From the NCBI GenBank assembly GCA_039602395.1, contig JBCNJP010000020.1:22980483-23044482 (forward strand): a DNA stretch of 64,000 bases. The letters are read 5' to 3'. Source of the DNA: Deinandra increscens subsp. villosa (Eukaryota; Streptophyta; Magnoliopsida; Asterales; Asteraceae). The notes under the pieces were generated by a model. It searched no databases. It was not told the origin of the DNA and saw nothing but the letters and a program-made list of their open reading frames with translations. Of this stretch, positions 22,998 to 34,605 are shown in pieces; positions within the stretch are counted from its first letter, which is position 1, and each line of letters begins with the position of its first letter. Made by a program: the position numbers and the translations under genes.

Positions 22998-23205
22998 CTT
23001 CCGAAGGTTAAAAAGGTGTTTGGATTAGCTTTTGTGGTGGGAGGAGTTAATAAGTTGTTTTTAAAAAGTCAAAAAATACCCCTCCAAAAGCTAATAAGTC
23101 ACAACATTGTGGCTTATGGGTGCTTTTGGAGGGGCATTTTTGACTTTTTGCCTCTTTCAAAAGCCAAAAGTCATTTTAATAAGCACTCCCAAACATGCCC
23201 TAAGT
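22998..23205. mobile_element. Truncated PIF/Harbinger-like MITE fragment
   Basis: GTTTGGATTAGCTTTTGTGG near the left end and AAGCACTCCCAAACATGCCC at the right end match, in inverse order, the internal and terminal parts of the MITE at 27,904. The left terminus is missing. Confidence 0.5.
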
Positions 23206-23439
23206 CGCTTAGCTATTTTTGGGTGACTTACTTGTCGTGTTCCCGTTTTTAATGAAAGAACTGTTAAAAAAAAATAATAATAAAAAAACTATGTACTCCT
23301 TGTGATTTTACTATTTTTCATCATGGATTTTCTCTTAAATTTTTTTATCAATAAAATTTGACAAAATTACAAAATAACTGTTTTTAGAGAGTTTCAGTTT
23401 GTTTTTTCTTAAATTAATGAAATTTATAATTTTTAAGTT

Positions 23440-23830
23440 GTGTTTGGCGCACTAACTGGTAAGCTAGCTGTTAGTTGATAAACTGGCTGCTAGCTGATAA
23501 AAAATATAAAATTACATAAAAATACATGTCATATATGTAAATAAATGTATTTATTTATAAGTTAAGGAAAGATAAAACTGTAAATATTATAAAAGCTAGT
23601 TGAAACGTTACTCTAACTAGCTTTTCAAAAGTTAGCTTATAAGCTAGTTTATAAGTTATTTATATGAAATTACATAAAAATACATGTCATATATGTAAAT
23701 AAATGTATTTATTTATAAGTTAAAGAAGGGTAAAACTGAAAATATTATAAAAGATAGTTGAAACGTTACTATAACTAGCTTTTCAAAAGTTAGCTTATAA
23801 CCTAGCTTATGGCGCGCCAAACACGGCATA
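23440..23830. mobile_element. MITE-like element with internal direct repeats
   Basis: Ends GTGTTTGGCGC and GCGCCAAACAC are inverted. Inside, a block of about 150 bp (ACATGTCATATATGTAAATA ... TAACTAGCTTTTCAAAAGTT) is present twice in tandem at about 23,508 and 23,667. Superfamily not certain. Confidence 0.6.
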
Positions 23831-23886
23831 AGCTAGTTCAAAATTCAAATATTGTTGTAACTTCTCTTGTTTTATTGTATATGTAC

Positions 23887-24325
23887 CAATGTTTTAAAAA
23901 CCGGTTCAACCGGTTCAACCGCCAACCGGTCATCATACCGGTTTTTTAATCTCCGGTTTTTTGGACATAACCGGACCGTTTTGAACCGGGCGGTTTTCCG
24001 GTTTTTTTCGGTTTTTTCCGGTTCAACCGGTTTTCTGATATTTTAAAAAAAATTTAATTTTTTTTAATTTATTGTTATTTTTTATTATATTTTAAATTTT
24101 AAAACTTATATTTTCTTATAAAATACCTATTTGGTATTATTTTTTAGTGGATATCATTGTATTTTAACTATTTTCGTTGTAGTGTACAAATTTATTAACA
24201 TTTTTATAAAAGTATATATATAAATCCCCTAACCGGTTCAACCGGCCGGTCCAACCGGTCCGACCGGTCGAACCGGCCCCGGAAAGTTTTCCGGTTCAAC
24301 TAAAAAACCGGTTTTTAAAACATTG
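23887..24325. mobile_element. hAT MITE, CCGGTT family, with 8-bp TSD
   Basis: Terminal CAATGTTTTAAAAACCGG is perfectly inverted at the right end. ATATGTAC flanks both sides (23,879-23,886 and 24,326-24,333). The 439-bp element carries dense CCGGTTCAACCGG palindromes near both ends and an AT-rich core. Confidence 0.93.
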
Positions 24326-24689
24326 ATATGTACATGTATAAACTGCTATTACTTGTGAGGTTGTTGTCTATTGCGATACTATCCACACAATATATAATTT
24401 GTGTTTTATTTTCTGCACCGAGTTGAAGTTTTTTTATTTAGTGTCCATCGTGCATCCGTACTTCTTGCTAGCAAAATTCGACTGTACTGTTTATTTTTTA
24501 TTATCGCTTTACTTTTGAAATGTTAGACATTTGATAAAGTAAAACCCAAAGATGATTGTATTTGAAGCTTACTGTGGGATTTTATTGTTTACTCTTATCA
24601 TGAAAGTCAGCTTCTAGAAATATAGTAGTCAATGTATGTTTTTATAAATTCTTATATGTAATTGTCTTATTAATTTACTGAATTTTTTT

Positions 24690-25598
24690 TATAGATGGAG
24701 CGATTCAATAGAGACATTTTGTCATATCTTTGCGCGACTAGACTTTTTGGAGCTACATCGAGTCCAAGCAACGGCTCCTAGGTATAGAGAGTTACTATTC
24801 AGCCTCTATTTTTGTAGGACCTACAATTAGCAACCGTGACGGGTAATTTGGAATTTCAGTCACGCCGAGGTGGATGGAAACCCACTTGACCACCGCCATT
24901 AACGAAAAAAACGAGCAAACAATGAACTTTAGGATAGTTTTAAATGGAAATGGACGGGTGCAAATGTGTTGAACAGGAACTTTGAGCTTGTATGCGTGTG
25001 GAACACGGTTCTTCTCTTTAGGTGTATGAATCGAGGATTTATGATGTATAATATATGGACTATGAAGTCGAGAGAAGTTGCTTATTCTTTTCGGGTCGAG
25101 TTGGATTCTTTCCGGACAAGGAGCGGGATTAGAGTCATCAAAGACCCTCCAATGAGTTGCATTAGATGGTCGGGTTTTTCCATCAGTTGTATCGTCCAGG
25201 TGGGGTGTTTAAGATTTATTTCTCCTGTCATCAATCACAAGCAGGGCGTAACTATTATCCCATTTATCCACATGGAGCCCTAGCTATCCCTGTTGTCGAC
25301 CTCATGGAGGACGATACCGATAACCGGTTTTGTATGGTGTTTCGAATTGGCTACGATGCCCCAATTGAAGATGAATTTTACTCTGATGTAGTCGTATTTT
25401 CCAATATAAGGAATGGGCAGCAGGTTTACCTTCTAAGGGAAATGGGAAATGCATTTGATGGATTTGAACCCCCGGAAAATATGATTGGTTTAGAGGACTC
25501 TATTTTTTTTACCTCCAATGAAGGATATTATGTGATTGTTGGACAAAGAATGTTTTAAGATATGGGATGTGGCTTGAAAATATCATATGCGCAACGCT
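24690..25598 (+). pseudogene. Decayed gene copy, left arm of a palindromic pair
   Basis: A possible start (ATGGAGCGATTCAATAGAGAC) at 24,694 is followed by frames broken by stops. Readable pieces are CVWNTVLLFRCMNRGFMMYN at about 25,000 and, in another frame, the 130-codon stretch 25,166-25,558 with YYPIYPHGALAIPVVDLMED and GNAFDGFEPPENMIGLEDS. I do not recognise the family; an F-box-type N-terminus is only a guess. The same sequence lies inverted just downstream, and the two decayed differently. Confidence 0.55.
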
Positions 25599-25639
25599 TG
25601 GTTAGCTAAATTTTCAGGTTCATCATCACCACCCTGTCC

Positions 25640-26540
25640 TATATAAACCAAGTGTTGCCCAGATCATATTTTCAAGTCACATCTCATCATCTTCAAACCC
25701 TTTTTGTCCAACAATCACATGATACCTTTCATTGGATGTAAAAAGTGTAGGGTCGTCTAAACCAATTATCTCTTCTAGGGATTCAAATCCACTAAACATA
25801 TTTCTCATTTCCCTTAGCAGGTAAACCGGTTGTCCGTTCCTTATAGTGGAAAACACGACTTTATCGGAGTAAAATCCATTTTCAATCGCGGTATCGTAGC
25901 CAAATCAAAACACATAACCGGTGATCAATATCCTTCGCCATGAGGTTGACAACTGGGATAGCTAGGGCTCCATGTGGATAAATGGGATAATAGTTATGTC
26001 GTGCTTGTGATTGATGAGAGAAGAAAATAAATTTTCAACCGCCCTCACGATGCAATTGATGGAAAAAGCCGATGATATAATGCAAATCATCTAAAGGGTC
26101 TTCGATGACTCTAATCTCACTCCTCGTCTAAAAAGAATTCAACTTGGCCCTAAAAACAAAAAGCAACTTCTCTAGACCTCATAGCCTATATATTATACAT
26201 CACAAAATCTTGGTTCATGAACTTGAAGAGAAGAAAAGTGTTCAACACACATACAAGTTCAAAGTCTCCATCCAACACATTTGCTCCTCCATTTCCGATT
26301 AAAACAATCAAGAAGGCCACCGAATGCTCATTATCTTTGCTAATGTTTGCTAATGTCAATAACCACATGGTGACGCAGGTTTCCATGTACCTGAGCGTGA
26401 CTGAAATCCAGATTACACGTTGCGCTTGTCAATTGTAGATCCTACAAAAATAAGGGTTGTATAATAACTCTTTAAACCTACGAGCCATTGCTCCGACTCG
26501 GCGTAGTTCCAACAAGTTCAACCATACTTAGACTATAAAT
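25640..26540 (-). pseudogene. Decayed gene copy, right arm of the palindromic pair
   Basis: Reverse complement of the preceding arm with substantial divergence. Matching landmarks are the start region (near 26,555), the FELVCVLNTFLLFKFMNQDF segment (about 26,200-26,270) and the region matching YYPIYPHGALAIP (about 25,960). Stops and frameshifts interrupt every frame. The arms face tail to tail across about 40 bp centred near 25,620. Confidence 0.55.
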
Positions 26541-27903
26541 AAATAAAACGTCTTTGTCCAATCGTTCCATGTGTGAAAATAATTTCTATAAATAAATAAA
26601 ACAATTACATATAAGACTTATAAAATCATACTTAGACTGCCATATTTCTAGAAACTTGAGTCTTGACTTTCATGGTAACCGGTAAGTTTGTGAACAATAA
26701 AATCCAAGATAATCTTGAGTCATGACTTTATCAAATGTCAAACATTTTTAAAGCTAAATGTCAAACGTTTTCAAAGCTAAAGTGATAACAAAAACCAAAT
26801 AGCAAGGTCGATTTTGGAAGCAAGAAGTACGAATGTAGAATGAGCTTTAATAAATAAAAAAAACTCCAACTCGGTGGAGAAAATAAATAAACAAATTATA
26901 TATGTTGCATAAATAGTATCGCAATAAACAAGAGCAAGTCATACAAGGTTAACAAGTAATAGTTGTTTATACATATACATATAAAACAACAAAAGTTCCT
27001 GCAACAGTATTTTAGCTAACTATTATGAAATAGTAATTTCATAAGCTACTATACTAGTAAAAAATGGAAAACATAAGATAGAATGCTTATTGGGTAGGAC
27101 TATTTTGTTTATATACAAGCAAAAAAGAAGAAAAAAAAAAAACCCTCAAGATAAAGAACAAGATATGTTAAATGGTGTCATACAAGATAGTGGTAATACC
27201 GGTCAGAGGTTGAAGCAGTTCTCCAAAACCCCAACACAATCCACCTACACAATTAGTCCTCGAAAAGAAACTACATTAGGAAGATGCCATCGATAACACC
27301 GTTCTAAATGGCTAAAGATCAATCCACCTACAAGCCGATTCTAGGCGTGGTGTTAGGTCACACTAGGTATGGGTCACACAAAAAAGAAACAAAGATGTAA
27401 TGAGCACGTAAAGTTTTAACGTAGTTAGATCAAAACCGATCTACAACCACGGGCAGCAATAAGGTACGTATTCAAGTATAACAAAGTGCTCCAGGAAGTT
27501 ACATGATATATATAGTCTATATATATAGAACTCAAATTAGGGTTAGCTTTGGGGCGGGCCTTAACATAGTGGGTCAAGCCCATAGGACACAAAAGCCTTC
27601 ACTTTGGGCCTAAAGCCTCTCTACCCCCCCCCCCCCCCCCCAAACAGATAATGTATTATTAATAGTAACAATTAACAAGATAATTATTAAATATCTGGCT
27701 TGATTAAATAGTAATGTTGCTCAAAGGTTGATTTGATAGAAGAGTTAGTTTAATTATCAGGTCGGGTATTAAAAAAAAACAATTTAATTAGTTAAACCAT
27801 AAGAAGAATTGAACAGTTAATTTTAGAAGTTTATAGAATCTGAAAGTTAAAGGGAAAATAAAGGATCGATCAATTAAGTTAGCTCCCCCAAAAATCAATC
27901 TTA
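26541..27903. other. Intergenic region, AT-rich, with a C homopolymer
   Basis: No gene is seen. At 27,390-27,620 the minus strand reads like part of a copia-type LTR (unproven). A run of 18 Cs at 27,624-27,641 is 19 in the second copy. From about 27,650 the sequence resembles 35,120-35,240 and belongs to the GARP-derived duplication. Confidence 0.4.
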
Positions 27904-28354
27904 GGGCATGTTTGGGATTGTTTATAAAATCTACTTATTAACTTATTGACTTTTCAAAAAAGCTAATAAGTTGTTTTTAATATTTGGCAAACCTATAAGC
28001 ACTTTTGGATTTTAGCTTTTCCTATAAGCTAATAAGTCAGTTTTTATAAGTCAGGATTTTCTAGCTTTTCAAAACTGCTTATGACTTACTGAGTGTTCAG
28101 TTACCATAATACCCCTCATTTAACTTTATACCTACCTAACCTTATACCAATTTAACCCCCTTTTAGTAATTTTACATATAAAAGCTAAAACAAACACTTT
28201 TTAAAAAACAACTTATTGACTTATTAACTTCTCCCACCACAAAAGCTAATCCAACACACATTTTTAAAAACTCTTTCTCAAAAAGTAATAAGGCAATAAG
28301 CACTTTTGACAAAAAAACACTTATTCATCAAAATAAGCAATCCCAAACAAGCCC
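27904..28354. mobile_element. PIF/Harbinger-like MITE with TTA duplication
   Basis: GGGCATGTTTGGGATTG and its inverse CAATCCCAAACAAGCCC end a 451-bp element flanked by TTA on both sides. No ORF is present. It sits inside the GARP-related relic sequence. Confidence 0.85.
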
Positions 28355-28593
28355 TTAATTCGCATTCGAAACTCGCTGAAGATTGAAATAATTAATCCAA
28401 ATATCTCAAAAGTATAATGAATTCATTCATTTGAAGATCGAAAGTTCATTAGTATAGACAAGCACAGAAACACCAATTCGATTCGATTATTAAGAAGAAT
28501 TCATACGACATAAGATATGCATACATCAATTACGTACCTTCCTTCGCTTTCTATCTTAATTTGAGATTGTGACTCGCTCGGACGACGATATTG
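28355..28593 (-). pseudogene. GARP-gene relic: first exon and intron, split by a hAT element
   Basis: The minus strand matches the intact GARP gene's intron (ATTAATCCAAATATCT, GAAACACCAATT, GAAGAATTCATA blocks). Its first exon is here ATAGAAAGCGAAGGAAG|GTACG, so the ATG is lost. The matching promoter continues beyond the hAT insertion at about 29,812-29,940 (GGGGATCTCATAT, CACTTTCCCC). It cannot be expressed as a GARP protein. Confidence 0.6.
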
Positions 28594-28601
28594 ATTCTAG
28601 G

Positions 28602-29811
28602 TAGACCTGGCAAAACGGGCGGGTTGGGTCGGGCGGGCTAGTGGGTCAAAACGGGTTTGGATCAGAATGGGCTCGGGTTTAAACGGGCAAATTCTAAAAA
28701 GGATCATTTTGGTTTGGGTCAGAATGGGCATGGGTTAAAACGGACACGGGTGAGAATGGGCACGGGTCGAAACGGGCATGGATTAGATTGGATTCGGGCC
28801 AAAACGGGCTTTATTAAAAAAATCAACTTTTTAAACTAGACAAATCAATAACAGAGATGGATCATCACATACTTGAAGCAAATAATCACCTTGATTGGAT
28901 CGAGATATTATAATTTTATCCTGTATTTTTATTATTTTTATGTATTTTCTGAGAGATTGAATCATATATAACATGCTAAATCCATCACTTCATATTTTTT
29001 TCTATAAATAAATATATTTAACTAAATTGGAACTCAATAATAAAACAAGATTATAACTGAATAAAAAAGTATTTTGCTCGATTGAATCCATGTGTAGTAA
29101 ACAAAAGTTCAAATCTATAGAAATCTCACGCTGGATAATTGATCAGTCATCGGCCGGCGGCTTTTGACCCCATAATTGATGATGAAGACGATAACCTTTG
29201 GCCGTTATATTACGATTAACCGAGCTCGATCTCAATTACGTCGGAGAATTCAAGCTCCTGAACAGAAGCTGTTTCACGGCGGAGATGAGATCCTCGATCG
29301 CATTTCTCGGCAGCTAGTTCATCTACGACTGAAACTTCTTGCAAATCTCATATGCCGATCAAGATCTCTCCATCTCGTCCTTCACAGCCTCCTCAAAGAG
29401 TCCACAGATCCAACGGTCGTGATTTACGCGCCGATGTAGGATCGGTCACTTTGCTTAAAATTTTGAATCAAGTTTATGATGAATTCAATTTGAGGATATG
29501 ACTGTTGGAAAGAAGCGGCTGATGAGATGAAGCGGAAATCAAGTTTCTGGATCCCGGAGAAAGGAGGGGGAGAAGATCAGAAGAAGGGAAACCAGGTTTC
29601 CGATGGGTAGGCCAAAATTTCTAACGCCCATTATGGCCCATCATTCTTTTTTTTAGTACCCATCATGACCCATCTTCTATTCTTTTTACGTTCAACTCTG
29701 CCCATTTACATCCATTGTAAACTAATCCTTAACCCAAACCAGCCCAAAGTCTTTAAATTAAAGTCCAAAATGACCCAATTTTAAGAGTATGGGTCAAGAT
29801 TGCCGGGCCTA
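28602..29811. mobile_element. hAT element with 8-bp TSD (GGGTCA/ACGGGC family)
   Basis: Left end TAGACCTGGCAA and right end TTGCCGGGCCTA are imperfect inverted repeats. ATTCTAGG flanks both (28,594-28,601 and 29,812-29,819), exactly 8 bp. Subterminal DNA has many AACGGGC, GGGTCA and TGACCCA motifs. The GC-richer centre (about 29,150-29,580) has an 87-codon open frame with no recognised domain and could be captured host DNA. The second copy of this locus lacks both element ends. Confidence 0.9.
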
Positions 29812-30494
29812 ATTCTAGGGTTTGTATCTTCAGGGAAATTGGGGATCTCATATACACACACCCGGGGGTTTGTTGGGTATTTTTTTCAAATTTCACTTTC
29901 CCCTTCATGAATCAAAAAAGTAAAAATATCTTGTATGGAGGGCTTAATTAGTTTCAAAACACCTGAATTTCAATAATAACCTTAAAAAACACAACAAGTT
30001 TCAATATTGTACATGTTAATCATCCAAAAGTACGTTAATATTGTTGGTTTAGTTTAATAAAAACATATGGAGAATTATGGATTAAGAATAGGGCTAATAG
30101 GAAAACAAGTACGGTGTTGATTGATTGCCATCGCCGCCGTCGAACGTCCATATACCGCATTATAAATGATCATCGCATCGAATCGCGTAGACAGAATCGA
30201 ATATCGCGTTGTAAATTGTTGCAGTCACCGAACGCGCGAACAAAAGACAAAGAAAGTGTTATAAACCGTCGTCCGCCGCAACGTACGGATACCCCACTAG
30301 TATATATATAACATACATATAATATATCTTGAAAACTAAAGACAAGTATCACACACATAATTAAGTTGCTGGTGCTAAGAAGAAGATCAGTATGAAACTC
30401 AAAATCTGCTTACACAATAACCCCAGACATTAGGCTCGAAAGGCCTTACATATAAGAAGATTCATCATTGTTGCCTCCAAATGCAACCACCATG

Positions 30495-31532
30495 TTAGTG
30501 ATCAATGTTAGATTGATCACTGATCCTCTTTAGGTAAAGCCTATATTTCTGTAAAAAGATATCAAAATTAGCATAATTTAATTCTTTCCCACATGGGTAT
30601 TTCCATTAAAATCCCAAATACCATTTAATCCTCAAAAAAGACTCACTTTTTCTTTCCATTTAATTGCCAAAAGAAAGCCTACTTTTTTTTCCCATTTTAT
30701 AATCTCCAAAAATGAACTTACTTTTATACCATACAAAAAAAAAACATGTTTTTCTTATCAATTTAATTACAAAAACAGATGCTAATACATTTAAACGCGG
30801 ATAAAACCGATTATTGTCCATAAAATCATCAAAATAATAAGGTCTTTCTCCATATAATTGCCAAAGAGATGCAATTTCTGAAGAAAGTATGTAAATACCT
30901 GCAAATGGCTTGCTACATTTTCCCTGGTAAGCCCATCCACATTCATCAAATCAAGAATCCTTTTCGGCTCAGCCTCTGTGTTATTTAGAACGGAAAACGC
31001 TTGTTAGCAAATTTATACATGCAACCGATGGTAAATTACGAAAAAAGGCTCACTCTCAATGCCCAGACGATTAACAGCATAAACAAATTTCCTGTGCAGA
31101 TCAGAAGACCAAACGACTCGTGGCATCTTCTTTGCCGTTGGATCGTTAACTTCATTTGCATTTTCTTCATCCTCATCTTTTCTTGTTCTGTTCAACTTTT
31201 CATTCTGAGAAGCATGGAGTTTGGGCAGGTGAATCCGTAAATCTGCAGATAGAAAAAAAAGGGATCTTTTTTTATCGCTCACATAGTATATATACAACAA
31301 GCAGCCGAGATATATACATACATTATTATTATTATTTTTTTATTATTAATTAACAACACAACAAAAAGAAGATGAAATAATTAATCCAAATATCTATTTT
31401 TATTTTGTAAACGCAGAAACACCAATTTGATTGGATTGGATTGTTGAGAAGAATTCATATATACGACATAATAGGATATGCATACGATAACTGAAACATC
31501 AATTACGACGACGTACCTTCTCCGCCTTCCAT
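30495..31532 (-). CDS. Small GARP-domain protein, type-B response-regulator-like, no receiver
   Basis: Exons (transcribed order) 31532-31517, 31242-31054, 30975-30899 and 30548-30495 have GT-AG borders and consistent phases and give 111 residues. An acidic linker (RKDEDEENANE) leads into the DNA-binding B motif: KKMPRVVWSSDLHRKFVYAV, then LGIEKAEPKRILDLMNVDG, then LTRENVASHLQKYRLYLKR. The intron positions after LGIE and after HLQ are as I recall for type-B ARR genes. Missing are the phospho-receiver domain and the long activation tail; the protein stops 10 residues after YLKR. It could bind cytokinin-response promoter sites without activating them, or be a relic that is still open. Expression is not shown by sequence. 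Confidence 0.72.
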
Positions 31533-32181
31533 CTTGCTTAATTCGTGATTGTTAGTTACTCAACGATATGATTCTAGCTAGCTAGGGTTAGGGTTCGTAT
31601 GAAATATGAAAGAAACTGGGGATCTCGTATGATATATACACACAAGCACTGATCCCGGGGTTCAACTTTCACTTTACCCCCTCCATGAATATAAAATAGA
31701 AAAAAAAATTATTTACTCACACAATATTATATTATAAAAAAATAGATTTAAAAAATATCTAACTATAATTATATCTTCATTTTTATAATAGAACAGTTTT
31801 ATAAATATATCCCTTTTTTCTAATAATCTTTCTTTTTAAAATACTAAGACCGTTGGTATATGCTGACCTGAAGGACCAATCACCAGGTTAAGGGGGTAAA
31901 TTGTAAACTTCTAAACCTAAGGGTAAATTGTGATTAAAAATTAAAAAATAAATAATTTGTTTTAATTATATAAATTGTAGTTTGCAAGTCGTCCCGTCTT
32001 TTCGTTCAAGACCCTCCACCCCCACCTTGTTCTCTTTCGTCCCGCTTCGAGTTTGATTTCGAACTCTTTCAAAGAAACCAACTCGTTTCCTTGTTTTCTT
32101 CTTGTGGCCCTTGGCCGGAAATGGTTTCGAACTCGCGACACATGGTCAGAGATGACATCCGCCGACACAGGTCCGCCCTTA
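31533..32181. other. GARP gene upstream region
   Basis: Contains the leader and promoter of the GARP gene (CTAGGGTTAGGGTTCG, GGATCTCGTATG, CTTTACCCCCTCC blocks shared with the relics), then AT-rich sequence. A 68-codon minus frame at 31,962-32,168 has no recognisable domain. Confidence 0.4.
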
Positions 32182-32493
32182 GGCCTCTCCCAATGGTGGT
32201 GTCACCACCTCTTCACCACTATGTCACAAGGTGACACCATTAGCACCATGGTGTCACCCATTAAATATCCCCAAAAGTATCACCCCTATGACATAGTTGT
32301 GACTTACACAATTAAAAAAATATTAAAAATGGTGGCCCACATGATATATTGCAAGTATAATTTTAATAAATGAAGTGGTGAAGAAGTGGTGAAGAAGTGT
32401 TATTGGTAGTAATATGTCATAGGATGGTAAAGGAGGAAAAGATGACATGATAGTGGTGAAGAGGTGGTGACTTAGTCACCATTGGGAGAGGCC
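32182..32493. mobile_element. PIF/Harbinger-like MITE with TTA duplication
   Basis: GGCCTCTCCCAATGGTG and its inverse CACCATTGGGAGAGGCC terminate a 312-bp element flanked by TTA (32,179-32,181 and 32,494-32,496). Internal GTGGTGAAGAGGTGGTGA motifs echo the ends. Confidence 0.9.
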
Positions 32494-32578
32494 TTAGCCG
32501 GAATTGGGGGTGTTTGGGATTTTTCTTAAATCAAGTTTACAGTCATTATTGGTCTATCAGGACTGTTTAGTTAGGAAC

Positions 32579-32819
32579 AAGTTTAGATAATTACATGATG
32601 GGTGCTCCACGTCAGCATTTTTAATAATAATAGTAGTAGTAATAATAATAATAATAATAACAACAATAATAATAATAATAATAGTAATCTTACTTTCATA
32701 TTTGTAATATAACAGTCTTATAAATATACCTCCTTTTTCTAATAATCTTTCCACTAAAAAAACTATCACCGTTAGAAAATGCTGACGTGGAGCACCAATC
32801 ATGTAATTATCTAAACTTG
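32579..32819. mobile_element. Short TIR element with an AAT microsatellite core
   Basis: AAGTTTAGATAATTACATGA at the left is inverted at the right, extending to a CCACGTCAGCAT core (about 40 bp each). Between them lies an imperfect (AAT)n tract at about 32,624-32,685. Superfamily not assigned; a diverged half-copy of the end lies near 31,860. Confidence 0.7.
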
Positions 32820-32835
32820 GTGGTGGTGGTGGTGG

Positions 32836-33929
32836 TTTACTCTTGTTTTTATGTGTTTAGGTAAGGCGCCTTTGAATGGTTGACATACTCATACTCGGGG
32901 ATCAAGTCGTTAAGGGTTGAACACTACTCTAGTAGTAGTAGTTTACTCTTGTTTTTATGTGTTTAAGTAAGGCGCCTTTGAATGGTTGACATGCTCGGGG
33001 ATCAAGTCGTTAAAGGTTGAACACTACTCTAGTAGTAGTAGTTTACTCTTGTTTTTATGTGTTTAGGTAAGGCATCTTTGAATGGTTGACATACTCGGGA
33101 TCAAGTCGTTAAGGGTTAAACACTACTCTAGTAGTAGTAGTTTACTCTTGTTTTTATGTGTTTAGGTAAGGCGTCTTTGAATGGTTGACATACTCGGGGA
33201 TCAAGTCGTTAAGGGTTGAACACTACTCTAGTAGTAGTAGTTTACTCTTGTTTTTATGTGTTTAAGTAAGGCGCCTTTGAATGGTTAACATGCTCGGGGA
33301 TCAACTCGTTAAAGGTTGAACACTACTCTAGTAGTAGTAGTTTGGTCTTGTTTTTATGTGTTTAGGTAAGGCATCTTTGAATGGTTGACATACTCGGGGA
33401 TCAAGTCGTTAAGGGTTAAACACTACTCTAGTAGTAGTAGTTTACTCTTGTTTTTATGTGTTTAGGTAAGGCGTCTTTGAATGGTTGACATACTCGGGGA
33501 TCAAGTCGTTAAGGGTTGAACACTACTCTAGTAGTAGTAGTTTACTCTTGTTTTTATGTGTTTAAGTAAGGCGCCTTTGAATGGTTAACATGCTCGGGGA
33601 TCAACTCGTTAAAGGTTGAACACTACTCTAGTAGTAGTAGTTTGGTCTTGTTTTTATGTGTTTAGGTAAGGCATCTTTGAATGGTTGACATACTCGGGGA
33701 TCAAGTCGTTAAGGGTTAAACACTACTCTAGTAGTAGTAGTTTACTCTTGTTTTTATGTGTTTAGGTAAGGCGTCTTTGAATGGTTGACATACTCGGGGA
33801 TCAAGTCGTTAAGGGTTGAACACTACTCTAGTAGTAGTAGTTTACTCTTGTTTTTATGTGTTTAGGTAAGGCGCCTTTGAATGGTTGACATGCTCAGGGA
33901 TCAAGTCATTAAGGGTTGAACACTACTCT
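32836..33929. repeat. 100-bp tandem array, 11 units, with 300-bp higher-order repeat
   Basis: Units start at 32,836, 32,941, 33,041, 33,140, 33,240 and then every 100 bp to 33,840. Variants marked AAGGCGCC, AAGGCATC and AAGGCGTC come in fixed order. The trimer at 33,240-33,539 appears identical to 33,540-33,839. Each unit ends with CTCTAGTAGTAGTAG. Confidence 0.95.
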
Positions 33930-34334
33930 TTTGTTATATTTTGCATAGTTCGTTTTAACTAATTACACCATTTGTGTTATGTTGTTGATTTAAAAACCTA
34001 TATCATTGTAAGTAATATTGGTTGTTACATTTTCGTTTTTTTTTTAAATGCCAATATATCAGATTTCAGTTATTCAAGATCAACTTTTTTATACCAGGGA
34101 ATCCTTAATTCGCATTCGAAACTCGGTGAAGAGAGAAAGAAAGAAAAAAATAAGAAAAAATTAATCACAACCACCAGATGATGAATGGATCCAAGGGCTT
34201 AAAATTAGTTTCCTAGATCTATAATGAACCCCTCGTTATATATAATTATGATTATAAATATCTTAAAAATAGTTGTACATATATATAATTAAATAATATA
34301 TAAAATAACAAACAACCAAAGATCGATCTTGAAA
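33930..34334. other. AT-rich spacer with a GARP-derived scrap
   Basis: TTAATTCGCATTCGAAACTC at about 34,107 matches 28,356, inside the GARP relic. No gene is seen. Confidence 0.35.
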
Positions 34335-34605
34335 ATTTCAGGAATCAGAATCAAACTCGAGCTTTTTAAAGTAAATAAGTCAACCTCAACTTTCAAATAA
34401 AATCAAGTTTAGAGAGTAGATTTTGAAAAAAAAAAAGTCAAATTACATTCATCATAAGCCCAAATCAAACACCATACTTCACATGCCATCCAAGATTTAT
34501 GACAGCAATAATATTAATTGGGTGATACAAGTTCAAATCCAAGAAGAGTTCATAGCAATACTCTATTACAAACTCTAATATTGCCATTACAAAACAAAAT
34601 GTATA
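34335..34605 (-). pseudogene. Inverted fragment of the OTU5 3' UTR and flank
   Basis: The minus strand matches 14,006-14,290 (GTAATAGAGTATTGCTATGA, GGATTTGAACTTGTATCACC, GGCATGTGAAGTATGG), with substitutions and small indels. No OTU5 coding exon accompanies it. Confidence 0.8.

Noticed and set aside
29176..29439. 87-codon frame inside the hAT element as a gene
   Set aside because: No recognisable domain; hAT-internal sequence without transposase motifs. Kept only as possible captured DNA.
32836..33929. CRISPR-like regular repeats
   Set aside because: The 100-bp units are head-to-tail with no unique spacers and lie in a plant-type genome; it is a minisatellite.
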